Shown: positions 11,641-24,440, counted from the first letter of the stretch. The stretch: DNA of 42,278 nt from Pseudomonadota bacterium (GCA_963205265.1 CAUJJI010000062.1:1-42278), one strand, 5' to 3'. Numbers and translations are program-made. Notes: generated from the sequence alone by a model not told the origin.

Positions 11641-12352
11641 CCGCGCCCCGCCGATCGTCCTCGTCCGGCCGCAGCTGGGCGAGAATATCGGCAAGGCGGC
11701 GCGGGCGATGCTCAACTTCGGGCTGACCGAGCTGCGCCTGGTGGCGCCGCGCGACGGCTGGCCCAACCCGAGTGCCGGGCCCGCCGCCGCGGGGGCCGAC
11801 CTCGTGCTGGAACAGGCACGGATCTTCGACACGCTGGCCGATGCGGTGGCGGACTGCGCCCATGTCTATGCGACGACCGTGCGCAAGCGCGGCGTGACCA
11901 AGCCGGTGGTGACGCCCGAGGAAGCCGCCCGCGCGATCCATCGCGATGCCGGACGCTCGGCGATCGTCTTCGGTCCCGAACGGTCGGGGCTGGAGACCGA
12001 GGAAGTCGCCCTGGCGCGCACGATCCTGACCGTGCCGATCAATCCCGACTTCGGCTCGCTGAACCTGGCCCAGGCCGTGATCCTCTGCGCCTACGAATGG
12101 TCGAAGCTGAAGGCCCTCGCCCAGCCGACCGAGGAGGAATTGCTCCCGCCCGCCCCGCAGGACGAGCTCGAGGGACTGATCGCCCATTTCGAGGCGCTGC
12201 TCGAGCCGCGCAACTACTTCTTCCCCGAAAGCCGCGCCGCTGCCTCGCGGCGGACGCTGCGGACGCTCTTGACCAAGCCGGGGTGGAACCACCTGGAAGT
12301 GCGGACCTTGCGCGGGGTGCTGAGCACGCTGGAGCGGGACAGGGAAAGATGA
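11624..12352 (+). CDS. SpoU-family RNA methyltransferase (TrmJ-like)
   Basis: A 242-residue protein of the SPOUT/TrmH-like superfamily, which 2'-O-methylates tRNA or rRNA using S-adenosylmethionine. The three conserved motifs are visible: [20 protein letters not shown] near residue 20, [14 protein letters not shown] near residue 119, and the knotted-site motif [13 protein letters not shown] near residue 142. The length and the C-terminal helical extension fit TrmJ (position 32 of tRNA), but substrate cannot be fixed from sequence. The ATG at 11624 lies inside the end of nrdR (17-base overlap), so both are probably translated from one message. Confidence 0.9.
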   Translation: MLAATDRAPPIVLVRPQLGENIGKAARAMLNFGLTELRLVAPRDGWPNPSAGPAAAGADLVLEQARIFDTLADAVADCAHVYATTVRKRGVTKPVVTPEEAARAIHRDAGRSAIVFGPERSGLETEEVALARTILTVPINPDFGSLNLAQAVILCAYEWSKLKALAQPTEEELLPPAPQDELEGLIAHFEALLEPRNYFFPESRAAASRRTLRTLLTKPGWNHLEVRTLRGVLSTLERDRER

Positions 12353-12386
12353 TCCCCGGCGAAGGCGGGCAAGCGGGGAGCTGGGA

Positions 12387-12701
12387 TCACGCCCCTTTCA
12401 GCCGGTCCCACGCGTCCAGTTCGTAGTCGATCGACGTTTCGACCAGTCGCTCCCACAAATCGGCCACGACATGCTCCGGCGCTCCTCGCCCTGCCGCCTG
12501 CCTGCGCGCGTTGGCGATCACTTCGGCTTTCCGCGCCTCGTCGCGGACCTGGCTGCGCTCCGGCTTGATCCGGGCGGCGGCGCGCATGTAGGCGAAGCGG
12601 CGGGCGAGCAGCGCGACCAGCTCGGCATCGAGCGCGTCGATACCGGCGCGGACTTCGGCCATGGTCTGGCACTGTTCGGGAAGCGGGGGCCCATCGCTCA
12701 T
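12387..12701 (-). CDS. Chorismate mutase, AroQ type
   Basis: A 104-residue all-helical protein. It matches the monofunctional AroQ (type II) chorismate mutase family, which converts chorismate to prephenate for phenylalanine and tyrosine synthesis. The typical features are RAGIDALDAELVALLARRFAYMRAAARIKP at the N terminus and RDEARKAEVIANARRQA with the catalytic-type basic residues in the middle. No signal peptide is present, so it is cytosolic. It is convergent with the methyltransferase gene and divergent from rpsD. A PchB-like isochorismate pyruvate-lyase is a possible alternative, but no siderophore genes are nearby. Confidence 0.9.
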   Translation of the reverse strand: MSDGPPLPEQCQTMAEVRAGIDALDAELVALLARRFAYMRAAARIKPERSQVRDEARKAEVIANARRQAAGRGAPEHVVADLWERLVETSIDYELDAWDRLKGA

Positions 12702-12894
12702 GCGCCGCCCCTACCCGCTCTGGGCCCCGGCGTCGAGCTTGACTTTCCGCGCATGTCCGGCCATGGGCGCGCCTTCGCAATTGACCCCGCACCCCGGTGA
12801 AGCGGCGGTCGCATCCGGCAAGATGGCCGGTTGGTGCGGTTCCGGGCCTGAAGCGCGGGCGGCCTGCCCTCGCAGCGAATTGGAGTGACTGCGC

Positions 12895-13509
12895 ATGTCG
12901 AAGCGCAAGACGTCGAAGTACAAAATCGATCGCCGCCTGGGCGAGAACATCTGGGGCCGTCCCAAGAGCTCGGTCAACCGCCGCAGCTACGGCCCCGGCC
13001 AGCACGGCCAGCGCCGCAAGGGCAAGGTGTCCGACTATGGCATCCAGCTGCGCGCCAAGCAGAAGCTCAAGGGCTACTACGGCGACGTGACCGAGAAGCA
13101 GTTCAAGCGCACCTACCAGGAAGCGTCGCGCATGAAGGGCGATACCGGCCAGAACCTCATCGGCCTGCTCGAGCAGCGCCTCGACATGGTCGTCTATCGC
13201 GCCAAGTTCGCGCCGACGATCTTCGCCGCGCGCCAGATCGTCAGCCACGGCCACATCCGCGTCAACGGCGTGAAGTGCAACATCGCCAGCCGCCGCGTCC
13301 GTCCGGGCGACATCGTCAGCCTGGGCAACAAGGCGAAGGAAATGGCGCTGGTGCTCGAAGCGCTGTCGCTGCCCGAGCGCGAAGTGCCCGACTATGTCGC
13401 GCCCGACGGCGTCGACAAGGTGACTTTCGTCCGCGTCCCGTCGCTCGACGAGGTTCCCTATCCGGTGCGGATGGAACCGAACCTGGTCGTCGAGTTCTAT
13501 TCGCGCTGA
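12895..13509 (+). CDS. rpsD: 30S ribosomal protein S4
   Basis: S4 nucleates assembly of the small ribosomal subunit by binding the 5' domain of 16S rRNA. It has 204 residues starting [21 protein letters not shown], typical of alphaproteobacterial S4. The S4 RNA-binding domain is at about residues 93-155 ([20 protein letters not shown], then GHIRVNG), and it ends EFYSR. It stands alone, not in a ribosomal operon, as is usual in this group. The upstream 193 bases are shared with the divergent chorismate mutase gene and contain a TTGACT at 12739, without a convincing -10. Confidence 0.98.
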   Translation: MSKRKTSKYKIDRRLGENIWGRPKSSVNRRSYGPGQHGQRRKGKVSDYGIQLRAKQKLKGYYGDVTEKQFKRTYQEASRMKGDTGQNLIGLLEQRLDMVVYRAKFAPTIFAARQIVSHGHIRVNGVKCNIASRRVRPGDIVSLGNKAKEMALVLEALSLPEREVPDYVAPDGVDKVTFVRVPSLDEVPYPVRMEPNLVVEFYSR

Positions 13510-13539
13510 TCGGTTTTCCGATATCGGCCAAGTGGTTCG

Positions 13540-13626
13540 CGTCGTCCCGGGCTTAGCCCGGGACCGCTGCCACTTGGCTCAACGTCCGGTCGACAAGGCC
13601 GGCGTTCCCGGCATCCGCCGCGACCA
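13540..13626. repeat. Palindromic intergenic repeat (family A)
   Basis: Downstream of rpsD, GTCGTCCCGGGCTTAGCCCG forms one hairpin arm pair and TTCCCGGCATCCGCCGCGAC is a decayed second arm. The sequence relates it to the copies at 8621, 16661, 26715 and 41918. No gene lies in this gap. Confidence 0.7.
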
Positions 13627-13727
13627 CGCGCCGATCCCCCGCGCTTTACCGTCTATCCGACGCGTTTCATGGGGAAATTTCGTCGAAATGGCGGAACCGT
13701 AAAGGACGATCGGCATTTTGCGGAAGT

Positions 13728-13898
13728 ATGTTCCGCTATCGCTTCGTTACGCCCCATCGCCGGGGCAAATGGTATCCCGACCTTCGAACCGCCCAGCGCT
13801 TTGCCGGCGCGATCGGCGCTGGCTTCCTCGAACGGCGCAGCGGCCGCTTCGTGCTTTACCGCGGCGCCAAGCTGGAAGTCGAGCTGACGACCGGCTGA
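13728..13898 (+). CDS. Small hypothetical protein, 56 residues
   Basis: An ATG at 13728 opens a frame of 57 codons ending in TGA at 13896-13898. The protein begins MFRYRFVTPHRRGKWYPDL, and continues through TAQRFAGAIGAGF to a C-terminal FVLYRGAKLEVELTTG. It is basic and aromatic and looks like a small folded beta/alpha protein rather than random coding. The upstream sequence GCGGAAGT gives a weak ribosome binding site (GGAAG) close to the ATG. Its last 43 bases overlap, tail to tail, the secreted protein gene on the other strand. I cannot name the family. Confidence 0.55.
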   Translation: MFRYRFVTPHRRGKWYPDLRTAQRFAGAIGAGFLERRSGRFVLYRGAKLEVELTTG

Positions 13899-14410
13899 GC
13901 GCCGCAGGTGCTGCGCATCGTGCGGGCGGCATTGCCCGAACCGGTCAGGTCGAAGGCAAAGACCGGCTGCCGCTGGCTGTTCAGCACCACGAGGCTGCGC
14001 CCGCGGGCGAAGGAATCGAGGAATACCGGCGCCAGGCTGCCGGCGATCGCCCAGGAACGGCTGCGCGCCGAATAGCGCAGCTGGACCGCGAAGGCATCCT
14101 TCCATTCGTCGCCGCGCACTTCGAACAGGACCCGCTCGGCGGCACCGTCGACCTGCTGCAGCCCGGCACCGGCGTAGCGGATGAAGACGCCCGCGAATCG
14201 CGGCCCGCCCTGCCGGCTGCAGCTGCCGATGAACTGGGTGCTTCCATCGACCGCCGTCTTGCCGATGCGCACTGCCGGCTGGCGCTCGTCGACGGAGACC
14301 GTCCAGGCTTCGGGGGCGGGCGCGGGCATCTCCTGCGCGACGGCGGCTGGCCCCGCCGTTGCCAATGCCAGCGGCGCGAGCATCTTCGACACCGATGAAG
14401 CTGACGGCAT
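13856..14410 (-). CDS. Putative secreted protein of unknown function
   Basis: A 184-residue protein with a likely Sec signal peptide (MLAPLALATAGPAAVA, cleavage probably before QEMPAPAPE), so periplasmic. The mature part has two Cys (in FIGSC and MRSTCG) that could form a disulfide, and predicted beta-strands such as RFAGVFIRYAGAG and SWAIAGSLAPVFL. The ATG at 14410 is preferred to a GTG at 14416. It starts 15 bases after the tgt stop, so it is likely the last gene of the queA-tgt unit. The family is not recognised. The 3' end overlaps the small ORF on the plus strand by 43 bases. Confidence 0.8.
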   Translation of the reverse strand: MPSASSVSKMLAPLALATAGPAAVAQEMPAPAPEAWTVSVDERQPAVRIGKTAVDGSTQFIGSCSRQGGPRFAGVFIRYAGAGLQQVDGAAERVLFEVRGDEWKDAFAVQLRYSARSRSWAIAGSLAPVFLDSFARGRSLVVLNSQRQPVFAFDLTGSGNAARTMRSTCGAQPVVSSTSSLAPR

Positions 14411-14425
14411 GATCACGTTCCAATC

Positions 14426-16619
<2,194 letters not shown>

Positions 16620-16660
16620 GGGTCAGGTCTAGCGGATGGCGGGGTGAGTGTCGCTAAACT

Positions 16661-16820
16661 CCCGGCGTCGCGGGCTCGACCCGGGGCCGTTCTCCTGCGG
16701 GCGGAAGGTTCCGGCGACGGGGCCAGCGGTCCCGGCTTTCGCCGGGACGACGGAACATGCGCGTCGTCCCGGGCTCGACCCGGGACCGCTCTCCTCCCGT
16801 CGGAACGTTCCGGCGACGAG
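16661..16820. repeat. Palindromic intergenic repeat (family A), two units
   Basis: The 310-base gap between the cyclophilin gene and queA is nearly filled with repeats. CCAGCGGTCCCGGCTTTCGC sits between two GGGCTCGACCCGGG arms (about 16671 and 16770), with the sequence GTTCCGGCGACG present twice. Apart from this and the short element at 16844, nothing coding is seen in 16620-16929. Confidence 0.8.
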
Positions 16821-16843
16821 TGGGCTTGCCCTTTGCGCAAGCC

Positions 16844-16880
16844 GTCACGCTGCACCCGTTTCAGGGCCCACTTTTCCTGA
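16844..16880. repeat. Short intergenic repeat (family C)
   Basis: CGTCACGCTGCACCCGTTTC followed by AGGGCCCACTTTTCC resembles the element at 22290-22428 (CCCTGAACTTGTTTCAGGGCCC). It is a partial match, next to the family A copy. Confidence 0.5.
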
Positions 16881-16929
16881 GTCTCGCAAGTTCGGCACGA
16901 CGCGCCGGCCGCCTGCCCACACCCAAGGC

Positions 16930-17598
16930 TCAATTCGCCAGGGGCGCGTTCAGCTGGTCTACCGATACTGGCGCCGGGGCGGCCGCCTGCACCGGTGCCG
17001 GGACATTGTCCGAGCCGAGCGTCGCACGGACGATCTTGGTCGGGTTGGCCGGCGGCTCGCCGCGCTCGATGCGGTCAACCGTGTCCATGCCGGCGATCAC
17101 CCGGCCGAAGACGGTATATTTCCGGTCGAGCGAGAAGCGCGGGTAGAAGACGATGAAGAACTGGCTGTTCGCCGTGTCCGGCTGGTCGGTGCGGGCCATC
17201 GACACGGTGCCGCGCAGGTGGGGCATGGAGTTGAATTCCGCCTTCAGGTCGGGAAGTTGCGACCCGCCCCCGCCGGTGCCCGTGGGGTCGCCGGTCTGGG
17301 CCATGAACCCGTCGATCACGCGGTGGAAGATGACGCCGTCGTAGAAGCGCTGGCGCACCAGCGTCTTGACCCGCTCGACGTGATTGGGCGCCCATTGCGG
17401 CATCAGGCGAATGGTCACCCGGCCGCCGCTGGACAGGTCGAGGTTGACGACATTCTCCGCATCGTGCGTCGGGTCCATGTCGACCACGGTCGGCAGCACC
17501 GGTTGCGCGGGAGCCGGCTTGGGCTTGTCCTTGGCCGCGGCCGGTACCACCGCCAGCAGGCAGGCGGCGATCGCGGAAACAATCAGGCTGGATTTCAT
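16930..17598 (-). CDS. Exported peptidylprolyl isomerase, cyclophilin type
   Basis: A 222-residue cyclophilin that catalyses cis-trans isomerisation of prolyl bonds, here probably in the periplasm. A signal peptide is clear (MKSSLIVSAIAACLLAVVPAAAKD), followed by a Pro/Lys-rich linker. The catalytic core has FHRVIDGFMAQTGDPTGTG, GTVSMAR...NSQFFI and YTVFGRVIAGMDTVDRI. A Pro/Ala-rich tail ends the protein. It lies 85 bases after coaD in the same orientation. The order coaD, cyclophilin, queA, tgt is common in sphingomonads. Confidence 0.95.
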   Translation of the reverse strand: MKSSLIVSAIAACLLAVVPAAAKDKPKPAPAQPVLPTVVDMDPTHDAENVVNLDLSSGGRVTIRLMPQWAPNHVERVKTLVRQRFYDGVIFHRVIDGFMAQTGDPTGTGGGGSQLPDLKAEFNSMPHLRGTVSMARTDQPDTANSQFFIVFYPRFSLDRKYTVFGRVIAGMDTVDRIERGEPPANPTKIVRATLGSDNVPAPVQAAAPAPVSVDQLNAPLAN

Positions 17599-17683
17599 CA
17601 GCTACTCACAGGGGAAGACGACCGGCCGCAGGGATAGCGGCCCGGCGCTGTCGTGACAATGAACGGACCGAGAGCGCGGTGGA

Positions 17684-18208
17684 TCAATATTCACCCTGGC
17701 GTCCGATTCGTTCGACCCGCGCAATCACGTCGTCGCGCACCGCCGGGCTGACGAAGCCCGAGATGTCGCCGCCGAAGATGGCGATTTCCTTGACCAGCTT
17801 GGACGCGATCGGCTGCAGCCCGACGTCGGCCATCAGGAAGATCGTCTCGATCCCGGAGTTGAGATGCTGGTTCATCCCCGCCATCTGGTATTCGTATTCG
17901 AAGTCGGCGACGGCACGCAGGCCGCGGATGATCACGCTCGCGCCCTGCTTCTCGGCGAAGCGCATGAGCAGCGCGTTGAAGCCCACGACGCTGGCATTCT
18001 CGATGCCCAGCGCCTCCACTTCGCGTTCCACCATGGCGATGCGCTCTTCCGGCGAGAAGATCGGGCTTTTCGACATGTTGGTGGTGACGCCGATGACAAG
18101 CCGGTCGACAAGCTTCGCGCCGCGCCGGATGATGTCGCTGTGGCCCAAGGTGATGGGATCGAAGGTGCCCGGATAGACCCCAACTCTTTCGCCCCCCGCA
18201 TTGCCCAT
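17684..18208 (-). CDS. coaD: Pantetheine-phosphate adenylyltransferase
   Basis: CoaD adds AMP to 4'-phosphopantetheine, the penultimate step of coenzyme A synthesis. It has 174 residues. The nucleotidyltransferase signature GVYPGTFDPITLGHSDII is at the N terminus (T/HxGH motif as TLGH), and SxxRT-type residues lie further on, as do IIRGLRAVADFEYE and PIASKLVKEIA. The ATG at 18208 shares one base with the ispA stop (TGATG), which favours coupled translation; a TTG one codon upstream is the only alternative. Confidence 0.97.
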   Translation of the reverse strand: MGNAGGERVGVYPGTFDPITLGHSDIIRRGAKLVDRLVIGVTTNMSKSPIFSPEERIAMVEREVEALGIENASVVGFNALLMRFAEKQGASVIIRGLRAVADFEYEYQMAGMNQHLNSGIETIFLMADVGLQPIASKLVKEIAIFGGDISGFVSPAVRDDVIARVERIGRQGEY

Positions 18209-19116
18209 CAATGATCCCTTTCGACGATGTAGCGGGCCAGCGCCCGCAGCAGGTCGGCCTCGCGGCCGTGCTGCTTGAGATGGGTTATCGCCTGCTCCAC
18301 CAGCATTTCGGCCTGCGAGCGGGCGCGTTCCGGACCGAGCAGCGAGACGAAAGTCTGCTTCCCGGCCTCGGCGTCCTTGCGCAGGGCCTTGCCGGCGGCG
18401 GCCTCGTCGCCTTCATGGTCGAGCAGGTCGTCGACGATCTGGAAGGCGAGGCCGATATCGCGGGCATAGCCGCGCAGATGGGTGCGGCCTTCGGGCTGCA
18501 CATGGCCGAGAATCGCGCCCATTTCCACGGCCGCGCCCAGCAGCGCGCCGGTCTTGAGCTGCTGCAGCCGGGTGACGGTCTGCAGGTCCATCGAGGCTTC
18601 GGTGGCCAGCATGTCCATCATCTGCCCCCCGGCCATGCCCTGGAAGCCGCTTGCGGTGCCGAGCGTCTGGACCAGCTCGGCGCGGATGAAGGGGTCGCCG
18701 CTGGTCGCGACATCGGCCAGCAGCTCGAAAGCGAAGGCGTGCAGCGCATCGCCCGCCAGCACCGCGGTCGCTTCGTCGAAGGCGCAATGGACGGTCGGCT
18801 TGCCGTGGCGCAGCGCATCGTCGTCCATGCACGGCAAGTCGTCGTGGATCAGCGAATAGACGTGGATCGATTCGACCGCGACGGCCGCCCGCAGCGCGGC
18901 GTCGCGATCGACGCCGTACATCTCCGCGGTCGAGGTCAGCAACAGCGGGCGCAGCCGCTTGCCGCCGCCGATTGCCGCATAGCGCATGGCTTCGACCAGG
19001 CGCCGGCGAGAATCCTGCGGCAAGGGCAGCAGACTGTCGAAGGTAATGTCGATCTCGCGCGCGATGCGCTCCAGACTTTCGGCCAGCAGGGTGTCGGCGA
19101 CGCCGGTCACGGCCAT
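18208..19116 (-). CDS. ispA: Farnesyl diphosphate synthase
   Basis: IspA condenses isopentenyl diphosphate with dimethylallyl and geranyl diphosphate, feeding quinone, carotenoid, hopanoid and undecaprenyl synthesis. The 302 residues contain the first Asp-rich motif DDLPCMDDD near residue 87 and the second DDLLD near residue 230, plus GGKRLRP. Length fits FPP synthases of the IspA type. The ATG at 19116 is two bases after the xseB stop; a GTG two codons upstream (GTGACCATG) would overlap xseB and is an alternative. Membership of the xseB-ispA-coaD unit is typical. Confidence 0.95.
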   Translation of the reverse strand: MAVTGVADTLLAESLERIAREIDITFDSLLPLPQDSRRRLVEAMRYAAIGGGKRLRPLLLTSTAEMYGVDRDAALRAAVAVESIHVYSLIHDDLPCMDDDALRHGKPTVHCAFDEATAVLAGDALHAFAFELLADVATSGDPFIRAELVQTLGTASGFQGMAGGQMMDMLATEASMDLQTVTRLQQLKTGALLGAAVEMGAILGHVQPEGRTHLRGYARDIGLAFQIVDDLLDHEGDEAAAGKALRKDAEAGKQTFVSLLGPERARSQAEMLVEQAITHLKQHGREADLLRALARYIVERDH

Positions 19117-19118
19117 GG

Positions 19119-19373
19119 TCACCCCTGCGGATCGTCGAAGGGCTGCGTCCCCGTGGCCGTGTTGCCCGGCCCGGTGACGATCCGCTCGATCCGCGCCTGG
19201 GCGGCATCGAGCCGCGCCTGGCAATGCTTGCGCAGTGCCTCGCCGCGTTCGTAGAGCGAGATGGAATCGTCGAGCGGCACTTCCCCGCTCTCGAGCTTGC
19301 GCACGACCTCTTCCAGCGCGCGCAGCGCATCCTCGAAGCTCAGGCTGGTGATCTCGGCTGCGGGGTCGTTCAT
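19119..19373 (-). CDS. xseB: Exodeoxyribonuclease VII small subunit
   Basis: XseB is the small subunit of exonuclease VII, which degrades single-stranded DNA. The 84-residue protein MNDPAAEITSLSFEDALRAL has the family core EEVVRKLESGEVPLDDSISL and YERGEALRKHCQARLDAAQ. A longer frame to 19433 exists, but the ATG at 19373 gives the usual length. It is the first gene of the xseB-ispA-coaD group, and its large partner xseA is not in the window. Confidence 0.95.
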   Translation of the reverse strand: MNDPAAEITSLSFEDALRALEEVVRKLESGEVPLDDSISLYERGEALRKHCQARLDAAQARIERIVTGPGNTATGTQPFDDPQG

Positions 19374-19445
19374 CACCGCCGAGCTTTGGCGGGGCAATCG
19401 CGCGGGGTCAAGCCGCTGACTGCCGCCAGCCATGGGCGCTCACCC

Positions 19446-19925
19446 TCACCCGTCCTGGTTAATGTGCTTTTCGAAATTGGCCATGATCGTCGTCCACCAT
19501 TCGACATTGTCTTCGAACAGCGCCGCGCTCATGCCGCCGTCGTCGAGATCGAGGTCCATCTCCAGCCGCGCTGCGCCCTTGTCGGTACGGTAGGAGCGGC
19601 CGAAGTAATTCTTGGCGTTCCATTCGTTCAGGGCTTCGAGCGAAGTGTTCTTGTAGCCGGTGAAAGTCACGACGAACTGGATACGCCCGCAATTCCTGTG
19701 CTCGGTACAGCCGTAGAACAGCACTGCGAAATTGGTGCCGGAAGCCGCGCTCTCGATCATCGGATCGCCGGCGCTGTCCTTGTTCAGCTCGGCGCGAAAG
19801 CCGGCCTTCTGCAGGGCCTTCACCACCGAATCGGGATTCTGCGCGATGACGGCATCGGCATGGGCCATGCCGGTCGTCGCCACGGTCATTGTCGTCGCCA
19901 GCGCCAGCGCCAGGAACTTGCGCAT
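19446..19925 (-). CDS. YbjN domain-containing exported protein
   Basis: A 159-residue protein with a signal peptide (MRKFLALALATTMTVATTGMAHA, cleavage near AHA-DA), so probably periplasmic. The mature part fits the YbjN fold: SVVKALQKAGFRAELNKDSAGDP, NFAVLFYGC...CGRIQFV, LEALNEWNAKNYFGR and the C-terminal W-W-containing helix. Two Cys (in YGCTEHRNCG) may form a disulfide. YbjN proteins are poorly understood; some affect stress and motility. The ATG at 19925 is preferred over an upstream start at 19940 because the signal peptide begins there. It is divergent from purL. Confidence 0.88.
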   Translation of the reverse strand: MRKFLALALATTMTVATTGMAHADAVIAQNPDSVVKALQKAGFRAELNKDSAGDPMIESAASGTNFAVLFYGCTEHRNCGRIQFVVTFTGYKNTSLEALNEWNAKNYFGRSYRTDKGAARLEMDLDLDDGGMSAALFEDNVEWWTTIMANFEKHINQDG

Positions 19926-20054
19926 TCTTGCCCCCTCCACATCGAGCGTTACGGTTCGCGACGATATCGGGCCGGCACCGGCTTGTCCCGCAAAAATTGG
20001 CGCAAAGCCGGGAGCGGGCTAGCGAACGGGCAGCCTTGCGGCTAAGGGCCCCGC

Positions 20055-22232
<2,178 letters not shown>

Positions 22233-22289
22233 CCGCCGGCCTCATCGAGGGAACGTCCTGCCAGGAGGAGGGATGGCTTTCTCCAGCCG

Positions 22290-22428
22290 TTACCCTGAAC
22301 TTGTTTCAGGGCCCGTTTCTCCTTGGGCGCCCGGGCTCTGTACGGAAGGATAACGGCGCCGTTGCGCTTCCGCCTCGAGCTCCGAGCTCCGGGCACGATG
22401 GGTGCTGAAACAAGTTCAGCATGACGGC
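22290..22428. repeat. Palindromic intergenic repeat (family C)
   Basis: Between purL and serB, CCTGAACTTGTTTCAGGGCC at the left end and GCTGAAACAAGTTCAGCATG at the right end are inverted relative to each other. The 139-base element has a GC-rich centre (GGAGCTCGGAGC-like). Both genes point toward it, so it lies in a convergent gap and may end both transcripts. No other feature is seen in 22233-22442. Confidence 0.75.
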
Positions 22429-22442
22429 TTGTGAACTACCCC

Positions 22443-23327
22443 CTACTCCCAGACCCACTCCTCGCGCGCGATTCCCAGCAGCTGCAGCACGCTGGTCAGA
22501 TCCCCCCGGTCGACCCAGCCGTCCGCCGCGGCGCGCGCCTTGGGCTTGGCGTAGTAGGCCAGGCCATAGGTCGCCGCTTCCAGCATCGGGATGTCGTTCG
22601 CTCCGTCGCCGGTCGCCAGGCTCGTCGCGCCTTCGCCGAGGTCCGCCATCTCGGCCAGCAGCGTCGCGCGCTTGACCGAGCTGTCGGTGATCGGGCCGAC
22701 CAGCCCACCGGTCAGCCGGCCGTCGCCGATTTCGAGGCGGTTGGCCACGACGCGCTCGAAGCCGAGCTGCTCGGCCACCGGGTCGGCGAACTGGTGGAAG
22801 CCGCCGGTCACCAGCACGGTGCGGCAGCCCCTGGCCTTAAGCGTCTCGACCAGCACCCTTGCCCCGGGCATCGGCGAGATGCGCGTCGCGAGGCATTCGG
22901 CGATCGAGCCTTCGGACAGGTCGCGCAGCAGCAGCACGCGTTCGCGCAGCGCGCTTTCGAAATCGAGCTCGCCCTGCATGGCGCGCTCGGTGATCGCGGC
23001 GATCTGGTGCTTGATCCCGGCGAAGTCGGCGAGCTCGTCGATGCATTCGGCCGAGATCATCGTCGAATCCATGTCCGAGACGAAGACTCGCGGCACGACC
23101 GGCTCGTGATCGGCGATCAGCAGGTCGGACGGCGCGAAATGGGTGTCGAGGATTTCGCGCAGGATACCGGCGTCGCCTTCGGGCAGGCCGATCTGCAGCA
23201 CTTCGCTGCAATGCTCGAGCATGGCCGCCGAGGCGAGGCGCAAGCCCGCCGCGTCCATCGCCGCCTTGGCGCGATCGAGACTTTCCGAAAGTGTGGCCGG
23301 TTCTGCTATCAGCCGGGCAATGAGCAC
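22443..23327 (-). CDS. serB: Phosphoserine phosphatase
   Basis: SerB dephosphorylates phosphoserine, the last step of serine synthesis, and is a HAD-superfamily enzyme. The 294 residues have an N-terminal ACT-like half ([17 protein letters not shown]). The catalytic core has [19 protein letters not shown] (nucleophile and acid Asp in DMDST, about residue 85), TGGFHQF, and [14 protein letters not shown] for magnesium. The GTG at 23327 is chosen because the conserved N terminus begins there. This start lies 8 bases inside the divergent miaA gene. The frame stays open further upstream, but that part is antisense to miaA. Confidence 0.93.
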   Translation of the reverse strand: MLIARLIAEPATLSESLDRAKAAMDAAGLRLASAAMLEHCSEVLQIGLPEGDAGILREILDTHFAPSDLLIADHEPVVPRVFVSDMDSTMISAECIDELADFAGIKHQIAAITERAMQGELDFESALRERVLLLRDLSEGSIAECLATRISPMPGARVLVETLKARGCRTVLVTGGFHQFADPVAEQLGFERVVANRLEIGDGRLTGGLVGPITDSSVKRATLLAEMADLGEGATSLATGDGANDIPMLEAATYGLAYYAKPKARAAADGWVDRGDLTSVLQLLGIAREEWVWE

Positions 23328-24291
23328 GCGAATTTCCTCTGAAGCCTCTGAAAACGGGGGCGCCCCGCGCCCGCCGCTTGCGCTCATCGCAGGGCCGACC
23401 GCCAGCGGCAAGAGCGATCTCGCCGTGCGGCTCGCCCTGGCGCTGGCCGCCGGTGGACGCGAAGCGGTAGTGGTCAACGCCGACAGCGCGCAGGTCTATG
23501 CCGACCTTCGCGTGCTCAGCGCCCGCCCCTCCCCCGAGGACATGCGCGGCGTCGACCATCGCCTGTTCGGCGCATGGGACGGGGCGGTCTCCTGCTCGGC
23601 GGCGGACTGGGCGCAGGCGGCGCGGCGCGAGATCGCCGAGGCGCAGGCGGCGGGCAAGGTGCCGATCCTCGTCGGCGGCACCGGGCTCTACATCCGCACG
23701 CTGCTCGACGGCATCGCGCCGGTGCCGGCGATCGACCCCGCAGTCCGCGCCGAAGTGCGCGCCCTGCCGCTCGCCGAGGCCCATGCCGCTCTGGCCCGCG
23801 AGGATCCCGAGCGCGCCGCCGCGCTGGCGCCTGCCGATGCCTCGCGGATTTCCCGCGCGCTCGAGGTGGTGCGCTCGACCGGGCGCCCGCTCGCGCACTG
23901 GCAGGCCGTGCGCATCGGCGGGATCGGCGATGCGGTCGACCTCCACCCGGCAGTGCTGCTGCCCGACCGGCCCACGCTTTACGCACGCTGCGACCGGCGC
24001 TTCGCCGTGATGGTCGACAGCGGGGCCGTCACCGAAGTCGAGGCGCTGTGCGCGCGCGGGCTCGATCCGGCGCTGCCGGTGATGCGCGCGATCGGCGTGC
24101 CCGAGATCGCCGGATACCTGCGCGGCGAATGGGGACTCGACGAGGCTCTGGCCCGCGGCGCCCAGGCGACGCGCAACTACGCCAAGCGCCAGTTCACCTG
24201 GCTGCGCCACCAGCCGCCGCCCGCCTGGCTGCGCGTCGCAGCGACAAGTTTCGATGAGGCGGTCCTATTTGAAAGATTATTACACACATAG
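23320..24291 (+). CDS. miaA: tRNA dimethylallyltransferase
   Basis: MiaA adds a dimethylallyl group to adenosine 37 of tRNAs reading codons that begin with U. The 323 residues contain the P-loop [16 protein letters not shown] near residue 22, [32 protein letters not shown] and the C-terminal [13 protein letters not shown]. The ATG at 23320 is the best start; the N-terminal leader before the P-loop is slightly long (about 20 residues). Its start overlaps the start of serB on the other strand (23320-23327), so each promoter must lie inside the other gene. A terminator hairpin sits 77 bases after the stop. Confidence 0.96.
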   Translation: MSTRISSEASENGGAPRPPLALIAGPTASGKSDLAVRLALALAAGGREAVVVNADSAQVYADLRVLSARPSPEDMRGVDHRLFGAWDGAVSCSAADWAQAARREIAEAQAAGKVPILVGGTGLYIRTLLDGIAPVPAIDPAVRAEVRALPLAEAHAALAREDPERAAALAPADASRISRALEVVRSTGRPLAHWQAVRIGGIGDAVDLHPAVLLPDRPTLYARCDRRFAVMVDSGAVTEVEALCARGLDPALPVMRAIGVPEIAGYLRGEWGLDEALARGAQATRNYAKRQFTWLRHQPPPAWLRVAATSFDEAVLFERLLHT

Positions 24292-24294
24292 CGC

Positions 24295-24323
24295 TTGACG
24301 AGACATTTTTATCTGCCTAGAGG
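24295..24323 (+). promoter_or_regulatory. Possible promoter for ilvB
   Basis: TTGACG at 24295-24300 is followed after 17 bases by TAGAGG at 24318-24323. The -35 is good and the -10 is weak. Its position just after the miaA stop and before the leader terminator would make it the start of the ilvB leader transcript. Confidence 0.4.
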
Positions 24324-24354
24324 CGCGACCCTGTCATCCGCCGGCTCTCGTGCT

Positions 24355-24408
24355 ATGAAAGAGATCCGACCCGGTACGGCGATTGCCGTGCCGGGTCCGT
24401 TCTTTTAG
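24355..24408 (+). CDS. Possible 17-residue leader ORF upstream of ilvB
   Basis: An ATG at 24355 gives [17 protein letters not shown] and stops at TAG 24406-24408, exactly at the end of the terminator hairpin. It has two Ile codons and one Val codon but no run of control codons and no clear ribosome binding site. A ribosome translating it would disrupt the hairpin. It could be chance; a link to branched-chain amino acid attenuation is only a possibility. Confidence 0.25.
   Translation: MKEIRPGTAIAVPGPFF
24368..24406 (+). terminator. Rho-independent terminator, probable attenuator in the ilvB leader
   Basis: GACCCGGTACGGC (24368-24380) pairs with GCCGTGCCGGGTC (24385-24397) with one G-U wobble and a four-base GATT loop, followed by CGTTCTTTT. 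It is 77 bases after miaA and 35 bases before ilvB. It could simply end the miaA transcript. If the promoter at 24295 is real, it lies in the ilvB leader and would be an attenuator. Confidence 0.75.
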
Positions 24409-24440
24409 AGAGCGCCCGGCATGCAAGAAGGATCGAGACG

